A stretch of 64,000 bases of DNA from Proteus columbae (GTDB lineage Bacteria; Pseudomonadota; Gammaproteobacteria; Enterobacterales; Enterobacteriaceae), in NCBI RefSeq assembly GCF_009914335.1, contig NZ_CP043925.1:744001-808000 (forward strand). The letters run 5' to 3'. The notes beneath the pieces are model-generated. The model did not search any database. It worked only from the letters and a program-made list of their open reading frames with translations, and was not told the origin of the DNA. Every line of letters begins with the position of its first letter. Within the stretch, counting starts at the first letter, position 1. Positions 57,842 through 64,000 of the stretch are shown piece by piece. Both the position numbers and the translations under genes were made by a program.

Positions 57842-59803
57842 ATGAAAATTTCAGAAGTGAAACCAGTTATATCTACAGTTATAGATAAGATTAATAATAA
57901 AATAGATAAAGGATTTGATTTTATAAAAAATATAAAATTGATTGATAATACTACTGTTTCTTTTGATAAAGGAAAAAGAGAAGAAATATCCCAAGAAAAT
58001 TATTTAAAGTATATTACAGGATGTCAGAATATATTAAATAAAACAAAGCCTGATATTTATAGTCCCCATTTTGGAAGTCTTAGAGCAGAAAATAAAGAAA
58101 GTATAGTTAATAAAGAAAATATAGTTAATGGAGAAAATATAGTTAATGGAGAAAATGTAGTTAATGGAGAAAATGTAGTTAATGGAGAAAATGTAGTTAA
58201 TGGAGAAAATGTAGTTGATAAAGAAAATGCAGTTAATGGAGAAAATGTAGTTGATAAAGAAAATGTAGTTGATAAAGAAAATGTAGTTGGTGAAGAAAAT
58301 GTAGTTGATAAAGAAAATGCAGTTGATAAAGAAAATGTAGTTGGTGAAGAAAATGTAGTTAATGGAGAAAATGTAGTTGATGAAAAAAATGCAGTTGATA
58401 AAGAAAATGCAGTTGATGAAGAAAATATAGTTAATAAAAATACGGATGAGTTAGAAATAGAGAAATATTTAGATGAAGTAATTAATAATTCGAATTCAAT
58501 TATTAGCTTAGATAATGATGTTGGAGATACCATAGATTTTGGGAGAGATTTGAAAAGAGAAAACGTTAATATAAAAGAAACTAGAGATAAACTTCCAGAT
58601 TGGATTACTAATTCAGGAAAGAAAGAGTTAAATACAGAACAAAAACTTTATTTTAGAAGCGAGAAAAAAAGGAGCTTTAAAAATCTAATTATAAATTTAA
58701 CCTCTCCATTTAAATTTATAAATAGAACATTATTACCTGTAAAAATAAACTTTGAGAATGAAAATATAAATAAAGCGTTAAATACATTTAAATTTGATAA
58801 TGTATCAAGTGATAATGATGCATTTAAAAATTTCTCAAATAAGTTAAATCAACTTAATAAAACATTTACTGATAATGTTAATAAGGTAATATCTAAAAAA
58901 ATAAATAGTGATAACAAAATAGATATTATGATTAAATATCATACCTTAGAAAAAGCTTTGGAGTGTAAGCTTGTTGATGATATTAAAATAATAAATAATG
59001 AATTTAAAGCTGATTTGGCTAAAAATAAATTCCAGAATAATTACTCTGATTTACCTAGTAAAATAATGGGTAAATTGAATATTGTTTCAAATTTAAATAT
59101 AGATGAACTATTCTCTTCTAATACAATCGATAATTTAAAGAATTTACTAAAAGAAAAAATCAACAATCAGGATAAAGATGTGAATGTTGATAGCGTTATT
59201 AATAAAATTATTGATTCTATTTTTAATAAAAAGAATAGATTAGAAATTAAAGAAATTTCTGGTGGTGATTTTGAAAATGTTAAACAAGAAATATCTTTAA
59301 GTTTAACAAAAGAATTATTTAACCAGCTATCAAAAGATGAAAACTTTATTGGCGAGGATGACTCTATTGCTAAAGTAGACAACTTAATAAGGATGGTGAG
59401 CAAGGATATTTATAAGAATATGGGAGAGCCAACAGATAAAGCAATAACTTTACTCAACAATAGTTTTTATGAAAATATAAAGAAAAATGATAATGGACAT
59501 GATTTTCTTACTCGGTTATTTAAAAACTCAAGTAATAACATTAATTATAAATGGGCGCAAGATGCTGTTGTTCTATTAGTTAGTTATAGTTATTTTGGAA
59601 ATAAAAATAATGAAATAATTAACTACACTAGTGACGGTATGGTTGGATATGGCGGTAGTGGTACTAGTAGCACACAAAAAACAGCAGTGGAAGATAAACT
59701 AAAAGGTATTTTTAGCCGGTTAGGGTTAAGCATTGATGATTTAGATAAATCTAAAGATGAAGTACTAAGAAAGTATTTTGCTAATTATTTTGAGCATATC
59801 TAA
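57842..59803 (+). CDS. Repeat-containing AT-rich protein, candidate secreted effector
   Basis: 653 residues, not recognised. Layout: N-terminal 85 residues with the motif IYSPHFG (72-78); 19 hexapeptide repeats of the type (N/D)(G/K/E)EN(V/A/I)V covering residues 84-197; then a long helical Lys/Asn-rich region to the C-terminus. No signal peptide; the only hydrophobic stretch is a short one near 585 (DAVVLLVSYSYFG). IDELFSS (420-426) recalls LDELFSS in the 50602 protein. A Gly/Ser-rich MVGYGGSGTSST precedes the C-terminal helix. The start at 57842 has an AGGTG ribosome site; the upstream TTG at 57827 is not used. Codon use is far more AT-rich than the flanking regulator genes, implying transfer. 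The effector role is inference. Confidence 0.65.
   Translation: MKISEVKPVISTVIDKINNKIDKGFDFIKNIKLIDNTTVSFDKGKREEISQENYLKYITGCQNILNKTKPDIYSPHFGSLRAENKESIVNKENIVNGENIVNGENVVNGENVVNGENVVNGENVVDKENAVNGENVVDKENVVDKENVVGEENVVDKENAVDKENVVGEENVVNGENVVDEKNAVDKENAVDEENIVNKNTDELEIEKYLDEVINNSNSIISLDNDVGDTIDFGRDLKRENVNIKETRDKLPDWITNSGKKELNTEQKLYFRSEKKRSFKNLIINLTSPFKFINRTLLPVKINFENENINKALNTFKFDNVSSDNDAFKNFSNKLNQLNKTFTDNVNKVISKKINSDNKIDIMIKYHTLEKALECKLVDDIKIINNEFKADLAKNKFQNNYSDLPSKIMGKLNIVSNLNIDELFSSNTIDNLKNLLKEKINNQDKDVNVDSVINKIIDSIFNKKNRLEIKEISGGDFENVKQEISLSLTKELFNQLSKDENFIGEDDSIAKVDNLIRMVSKDIYKNMGEPTDKAITLLNNSFYENIKKNDNGHDFLTRLFKNSSNNINYKWAQDAVVLLVSYSYFGNKNNEIINYTSDGMVGYGGSGTSSTQKTAVEDKLKGIFSRLGLSIDDLDKSKDEVLRKYFANYFEHI
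58091..58432. repeat. 18-bp coding minisatellite, 19 units
   Basis: In-frame tandem units based on aatggagaaaatgtagtt and gataaagaaaatgtagtt. Units 4-7 are identical at the DNA level, and the rest vary at a few positions. Every unit keeps the frame, so copy-number changes would lengthen or shorten the protein without breaking it. Confidence 0.95.
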
Positions 59804-59871
59804 TAATTTTATCAAGTTATTTATATGTTTAATAATTTAATTATATTTATTGATATATGGGTGGATGATTT

Positions 59872-61320
59872 ATGATTAGCAAAACAAATATATTTAACCC
59901 CAGCGTGTTATTTGTAAATAAAAAACATTATCTTCCCAAAAATGAAGATTATATTTTTACAAAAAAAATAACTGAAATAAGAAACACACCAGTTTCACCT
60001 TCTTTTGGTAAGAGAATTATTCATGTGTTGACTTCTTTATTCCATAAACTAGAGATTGGTTTTCTTATAAAAGATATAAAAAATAATAAACTATTTGATA
60101 TTGTTGATACAAAAAAACATAGTAATATTTTCAATAAAATAGATAAAGAAAACATTGAAATAGAAGGTGTTAGAGAAGAAAAAATAGAAATAAAAAATAA
60201 AAATTTAAATACTATAAATAACATAATTTCTCATGCAAATGATAAGTTTGAGTTTTACAGTTTCTGTGATTATTTAACTGAAGTGAAAAGAGCTAAAGAT
60301 TTTTTCTCAGGACTAGATGATATAGAGAATGAAGGCTCTAACAGTAACTTAATTGTAGAGTGTTTAAATGAAATTATTAAACTTAGAATAAACTCCATAG
60401 ATGATAAAAGTATTAAAAATATTTTCAAGTTAATAAATTCAAATTTTAACTTCGAAAATATTCATTTAAATAAAAAATATGATTTTATGCATAATTTTTC
60501 GACAGGAAAAGAAAGAGATAATTTTATAAAATCAATGAACATTTTACTTATTGGTATTGAAGAAGCCCAAGTGCTTGATAAATTTGATGATACTATAAAA
60601 AATAAAATAGAAAATAAATTATCTACTATTATGATGATAGCACTTAATAAAAATATGGGTAGTGAATATTCCTTTAATGACTTAATGCAAGAATGGATAG
60701 GAAAATATATTAGTGATAACCATAATGCGATAAAAAGAAATACGATAGTAGATACAGTTACACAAGTAGATACAGATATAATTAATGATATAGATATAGA
60801 AACAATAATAATATTACCCCAATCTACACCTAAAGAAGACTTGCAAGATAGATATATTGATATTGATGATTTTAATGTTGGGGATTATAAATTTACATTA
60901 AAAAGTGAAATGGATAATGCAGGTAAAATTGACGATGGTGATACTCAGGATATTGATGATAGTGAATTAATATTAGATAATTCAAAAGAAATGAATGAAG
61001 ATGATAATCCAGATTATCAATGGGATTATGAAAATTTTAATATAAATAATATTCATTATAAAAGACCAGAATTGGATGATTTAATGGAAAAAATAAAGAA
61101 TTTAAATTCAACGCTAAAGTCAGATGAGAAATTTAATAAAATAAATAATAAATTAGACTCGATTATACTCGATATAGATGAAAACTCTACTGAAGAAGAC
61201 ACACTTTTAGATTTAGATGAGAAATTAAAATTTTCACCAGATAATTATCAATTGAATTTTAGTAAGAACGAAAATACGAGTGAAATAAGTGAAAAAGATA
61301 AAACTAACAAAAAATTATAA
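59872..61320 (+). CDS. AT-rich acidic protein of unknown function, candidate secreted effector
   Basis: 482 residues, not recognised. It begins MISKTNIFNPSVLFVNKKHY, with PVSPSFG at 40-46 (compare IYSPHFG in the preceding protein). It has a helical middle and a very acidic C-terminal 190 residues (DTDIINDIDIE, DDGDTQDIDDSE). In the acidic part Tyr328 (RYIDI), Tyr386 (YENF) and Tyr396 (YKRP) are in settings similar to SH2-binding sites. GGTGGATGATTT is the ribosome site. It follows the 57842 gene by 68 bp in the same direction, with no terminator between, so the two are likely cotranscribed. It overlaps the convergent GNAT gene by 6 bp. Confidence 0.6.
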   Translation: MISKTNIFNPSVLFVNKKHYLPKNEDYIFTKKITEIRNTPVSPSFGKRIIHVLTSLFHKLEIGFLIKDIKNNKLFDIVDTKKHSNIFNKIDKENIEIEGVREEKIEIKNKNLNTINNIISHANDKFEFYSFCDYLTEVKRAKDFFSGLDDIENEGSNSNLIVECLNEIIKLRINSIDDKSIKNIFKLINSNFNFENIHLNKKYDFMHNFSTGKERDNFIKSMNILLIGIEEAQVLDKFDDTIKNKIENKLSTIMMIALNKNMGSEYSFNDLMQEWIGKYISDNHNAIKRNTIVDTVTQVDTDIINDIDIETIIILPQSTPKEDLQDRYIDIDDFNVGDYKFTLKSEMDNAGKIDDGDTQDIDDSELILDNSKEMNEDDNPDYQWDYENFNINNIHYKRPELDDLMEKIKNLNSTLKSDEKFNKINNKLDSIILDIDENSTEEDTLLDLDEKLKFSPDNYQLNFSKNENTSEISEKDKTNKKL

Positions 61321-61725
61321 ATCCTTTCTTAAGTAATATTTTTTATCACTAATTGGATAGTTTTCTAACATGCCAAATATCTCAAACCCCTGCTTTTGAT
61401 AAAAAGGCAGGGCTTGAAAGCTAAAAGTATCCACTTCAGCATATTTGGCTCCTTTTTCTTTTGCTGTGCTTTCCATCGTTTGCAACAATTCTGTACCTAT
61501 GTTTTGTCCACGATAGGTTTTATCTACCCACAAATAACGAATGCGTAGCCAATTCCCTAAAATATCCCCTATGATCCCACCTATTTTTTTACCATTCTCC
61601 TCCTTAAAAACAGCAAGTGGTGTGTATTGATCCATATGAATATAGCTGAGGTTATGTGTTAATAAGCCTTCATAAATTTCATTGATCTCATTTGATGTGG
61701 GATTTGTGGTTATTTTCAGCGACAT
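61315..61725 (-). CDS. GNAT-family N-acetyltransferase
   Basis: 136 residues. Acetyl-CoA-binding motif A is WVDKTYRGQNIGTELLQTMESTAKEKGAKYAEVDTF, and the C-terminal FYQKQGFEIFGMLENYPISDKKYYLRKDL is typical of the fold. Substrate unknown. Base composition is closer to the core genes than to its neighbour. It converges on the 59872 gene. Confidence 0.85.
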   Translation of the reverse strand: MSLKITTNPTSNEINEIYEGLLTHNLSYIHMDQYTPLAVFKEENGKKIGGIIGDILGNWLRIRYLWVDKTYRGQNIGTELLQTMESTAKEKGAKYAEVDTFSFQALPFYQKQGFEIFGMLENYPISDKKYYLRKDL

Positions 61726-61838
61726 AATCGGCTCTATGCATTAAAAAAAATAATAATTACATTATCACTATTTGGTTATTAAATATTTATACAAATGCTA
61801 GGATGGAAACAATAATTAAAAAAGTTGGATAACACAAC

Positions 61839-62876
61839 ATGTCGTTTTTAAAAACTCTGCCAGGTATTCTATTTTGTGCATTAATCGGTGGTGTTCTTAC
61901 CCTTTCAGGTTTGCCTATGGCTCTGATGTTTGGGCCAATTCTCGTTGTCATTATTGCTTATCGTTTTAAATGGGAGCTTGCGGTTCCTAAACATACATTA
62001 ACGTTTATTCAGCTCACTTTAGGTACATCGGTTGGCTTAATGTTTAACCAAGTTCATTTAGGCAATGCTGATAATTTAATCATTCTATTACTGACGTTGG
62101 TTGTTTGTTTAGCCATTCAATTTTTTGTGAGCTATTTTTGGTTCCATCGCCATATTGGTTGGACGAAAGAAGAATCAATGTTAGGTGCCGTACCCGGTGC
62201 GATGGCGGCTATTTTGGCTCTTACGGATCATACTAAAACACCACCACAAAAAATCGTTATTTCTCATACCATTCGTTTAATGGTGCTGATTATTATGGCG
62301 GGTTTTATTGTGGGAGCCGATAAAGCCAATATGCCTGAATTTGCAATACCCGAAATGACAATAATTTCTCTGTTGTGGTTATTGTTGATTATTGCGTTAG
62401 GGTTGGGCTCTGGGATTTTATTACAGAAAATCCGATTTCCTGCGCCTTTTATGCTAACCTCATTAGGCAGTGCGATATTGGTTCAATCTTTTGTGAGTGA
62501 GCCTATTACGTTTCCAATGCTTCTTAATGAATTGAGCATGGTATTAATTGGTATGAATATTGGCGCACATTTTGTTGTTTTCCCGCTTTCATCACTGATT
62601 AAAAATGCATTTTCTTCTGTGCAAGTTGTGATTATTAATGTGATTTTAACCGTGATTGTGGCGTATGGGGCGGCTTATCTAACAGGTGTGCCTTGGGCAA
62701 CGTTAGTATTAGCTTGGGCGCCGGGAAGTATGGAAGCAATGACTTTTGCTGCGATAACCATGAATGTAGATGCGGCTTTTGTTATGTCGAATCATATTTT
62801 TCGAATGCTGATTATTCAAAGTATTCCATCTGTTGCTTTATATTGGAATGAATATAGGCAGAAGAAAAATAATTAG
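61839..62876 (+). CDS. AbrB-family membrane protein (PF05145-type)
   Basis: 345-residue inner-membrane protein with about 10 helices arranged as two AbrB duplication repeats (LPGILFCALIGGVLTLSGLPMALMFGPILVVIIAYR and IRFPAPFMLTSLGSAILVQ). The repeats contain GAVPGAMAAILALTDH and WAPGSMEAMTFAAITMNVDAAFVMSNHIFRMLI. Sometimes annotated as an ammonia monooxygenase-like or regulator protein; neither label fits a membrane transporter-like topology. The function is unknown. Confidence 0.8.
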   Translation: MSFLKTLPGILFCALIGGVLTLSGLPMALMFGPILVVIIAYRFKWELAVPKHTLTFIQLTLGTSVGLMFNQVHLGNADNLIILLLTLVVCLAIQFFVSYFWFHRHIGWTKEESMLGAVPGAMAAILALTDHTKTPPQKIVISHTIRLMVLIIMAGFIVGADKANMPEFAIPEMTIISLLWLLLIIALGLGSGILLQKIRFPAPFMLTSLGSAILVQSFVSEPITFPMLLNELSMVLIGMNIGAHFVVFPLSSLIKNAFSSVQVVIINVILTVIVAYGAAYLTGVPWATLVLAWAPGSMEAMTFAAITMNVDAAFVMSNHIFRMLIIQSIPSVALYWNEYRQKKNN

Positions 62877-62902
62877 CATTAAAGAAAGGTAAAAAATCTG
62901 TT

Positions 62903-62953
62903 GATAACCTCTATAAGTCACTTTATATCGCGACTGTATTTAAAGAGGTTATC
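62903..62953. terminator. Long-loop inverted repeat after the AbrB-type gene
   Basis: GATAACCTCT (62903-62912) and AGAGGTTATC (62944-62953) form a perfect 10-bp stem with a 31-nt loop, followed by TCGCTTTATTT. It lies between convergent genes. Confidence 0.5.
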
Positions 62954-62989
62954 TCGCTTTATTTATCCAATAGTGAATTAACACAAGTA

Positions 62990-63340
62990 TTAATAATTTA
63001 ATAAACTTAGCGATTTATTTGCTAATAGCTGACATTTCTTACTGTGTGTTACTTCAATGCCTTTTAAATCCTTATAGCTATCTTCATTTAATTGACTCAT
63101 TGGCAACGTCGAGTAATTACTGACATCCCATTGTTGTGAGCGTGAAAAAACCATTAATGCTCTTTCAATTTTAGGTTTTGATATTTGCTCATAACCACAA
63201 TCTTTATTTAGAAAAAGGTAGATAGCGGTTAAATCTGCCAAGTCTTCTGCTTGCGTGTAAGTTAACGCTTTTGTACTCGAAGAAAAGAGCATAGTAAAAG
63301 AAAGCGTTAGTGTGCAGAACAAGGCGAACATTTTTTTCAT
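62990..63340 (-). CDS. yacC: YacC-family exported protein
   Basis: 116 residues with a signal peptide (MKKMFALFCTLTLSFTMLFSSSTKA). The mature part matches E. coli YacC in plan: AEDLADLTAIYLFLNKDCGY, ALMVFSRSQQWDVSNYSTLPM, EDSYKDLKGI and KKCQLLANKSLSLL. Two Cys residues could form a disulfide. YacC resembles pilotin-type proteins of type II secretion, but its role is not settled. It is divergent from cueO, the same neighbour as in E. coli. Confidence 0.85.
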   Translation of the reverse strand: MKKMFALFCTLTLSFTMLFSSSTKALTYTQAEDLADLTAIYLFLNKDCGYEQISKPKIERALMVFSRSQQWDVSNYSTLPMSQLNEDSYKDLKGIEVTHSKKCQLLANKSLSLLNY

Positions 63341-63441
63341 TAGGTGAGCTATTCCTTTGTGTGATGATTTAGCAAGTTTTGTTATTTGGCTTAATGTAGT
63401 TAAAAGTTTTGCAAAGACCTTCTTTTTTGTTGGGGTTTAAA

Positions 63442-63472
63442 TTGACCTTCCAGTAAGGGGAAACTTTAGCAT
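63442..63472 (+). promoter_or_regulatory. CueR-controlled promoter of cueO
   Basis: The -35 is TTGACC (63442-63447) and the -10 is TAGCAT (63467-63472) with a 19-bp spacer, the long spacing typical of MerR-family promoters. The dyad ACCTTCC-N7-GGAAAC within the spacer matches the CueR operator. It is 82 bp before the cueO start. CueR itself is not in the window. Confidence 0.82.
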
Positions 63473-63553
63473 CAGTAATAGTTTACAAAGCTTTTTTATT
63501 CATCTTATTTCGATAAATACATAATAACTTGTTTTTATTCAAAGGAATATATT

Positions 63554-64000
63554 ATGCAACGTCGCGAATTTTTAAAATTAGGCGCCACATTAAGTGCTGT
63601 AACATTATTACCAAGCTGGAGTCGTTTTGCGTTTGCTCAAAGTAACACGCCTTCATTGGCTATTCCACCTCAAATTACCCCAGATGCTCAACAAAAGATT
63701 GTTCTTAATATTCAACAAGGTGTTTCTCAATTTATTCCGACGGCAAGTACAACAACTTGGGGTTATAACGGCAGTTTATTAGGGCCTGCATTGAAATTGA
63801 AACGAGGTCAACCTGTCACTATCAATATCAATAACCAACTCCCCGAAACGACAACCGTTCACTGGCATGGGCTTGAAATTAGTGGCGAAGAAGATGGCGG
63901 CCCTCAAGCAGCGATTGCACCTGGGAAATCTCGCACAGTGACTTTTACACCAAACCAAGTTGAATCAACGTGTTGGTTCCACCCTCATACGCATGGTGTA
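63554..64000 (+). CDS. cueO: Multicopper oxidase CueO (3' end cut by window)
   Basis: Periplasmic cuprous oxidase for copper tolerance; only the first 149 residues are in the window. Starts MQRREFLKLGATLSAVTLLPSWSRFAFAQ, a twin-arginine signal peptide with RREFLK. The first cupredoxin domain has the type 2/3 copper ligands HWHG (TTVHWHGLEI) and HPHTHG (WFHPHTHGV). AAAGGAATATATT is the ribosome site. Copper control comes from the CueR-type promoter upstream. Confidence 0.95.
   Translation, partial: MQRREFLKLGATLSAVTLLPSWSRFAFAQSNTPSLAIPPQITPDAQQKIVLNIQQGVSQFIPTASTTTWGYNGSLLGPALKLKRGQPVTININNQLPETTTVHWHGLEISGEEDGGPQAAIAPGKSRTVTFTPNQVESTCWFHPHTHGV

Noticed and set aside
58091..58432. CRISPR array
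   Set aside because: Repeats are 18 bp, directly adjacent without spacers, and in frame within a protein; no cas genes nearby.
58057..58533. 158-residue minus-strand ORF over the repeat region
   Set aside because: It is an antisense shadow of the repeats (Ser/Thr/Phe-rich TTFSPL units), with no ribosome site and no support.
48334..61320. A prophage or integrative element spanning the AT-rich genes
   Set aside because: No integrase, recombinase, phage structural gene, tRNA or attachment repeat is present, and normal metabolic genes lie between them.

Overview
The window looks like chromosomal DNA of a low-G+C member of the Morganellaceae, most likely Proteus. The gene order clpP-clpX-lon-hupB-ppiD-ybaV-fadM-queC-decR-mdlA-mdlB-glnK-amtB-tesB-ffs-hha-tomB-acrB-acrA-acrR-mscK-rsmS-priC-apt-dnaX-ybaB-recR follows the Escherichia coli min-10/11 backbone. 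Proteins are close to the enterobacterial versions, but codon use and intergenic DNA are much more AT-rich. The genus is an inference from gene order, base composition and a meso-diaminopimelate dehydrogenase gene. There are no tRNA or rRNA genes and no CRISPR array. One RNA gene, 4.5S RNA, is present.

Positions 1-32431 are core: proteolysis and protein folding (clpPX, lon, ppiD), chromatin (hupB, hha), nitrogen sensing (sigma-54 promoter, glnK, amtB), multidrug efflux (mdlAB, acrAB with the acrR operator), mechanosensing (mscK), purine salvage (apt) and replication/repair (priC, dnaX with a candidate frameshift site, ybaB, recR). Compared with E. coli, ybaE/cof, the ybaY-maa block, ybaN and ychN's usual location differ.

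At recR the E. coli order breaks. A four-gene operon follows at 32618-39371: TerY-like von Willebrand A protein, PP2C-like phosphatase, membrane-anchored protein kinase, and a large membrane protein with two TonB-C-like domains. The last gene is cut by a complete 1329-bp IS10 with a perfect 9-bp target duplication. Then come btsT-yjiX-yjiA (pyruvate uptake, with BtsR- and CRP-like sites), cyuA, and the pepT-dcuC operon.

From 48.3 to 61.3 kb, metabolic genes alternate with strikingly AT-rich genes of unknown function: 48334-49482, the remnant 50044-50500, 50602-51432, 57842-59803 and 59872-61320. They resemble secreted host-directed proteins. The 50602 protein carries three EPIY motifs. One lies in EPIYMDMSKD, which shares YMDMSKD with the PI3-kinase docking site of human PDGF receptor beta. 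The 57842 protein has 19 hexapeptide repeats encoded by an 18-bp minisatellite. A second, truncated copy of the pepT 5' region (49620-50058) marks a duplication or single-crossover insertion at this locus. No secretion apparatus is in the window.

Between these genes are a MATE efflux gene, ddh, a split Tm-1-like operon (UPF0261 plus TIM-barrel partner) controlled by a divergent TetR gene with two matching palindromes, and a YheO-type regulator. The right end has a GNAT gene, an AbrB-type membrane protein, yacC, and the start of cueO behind a canonical CueR promoter. cueO runs off the window, as does the beginning of clpP at the left.
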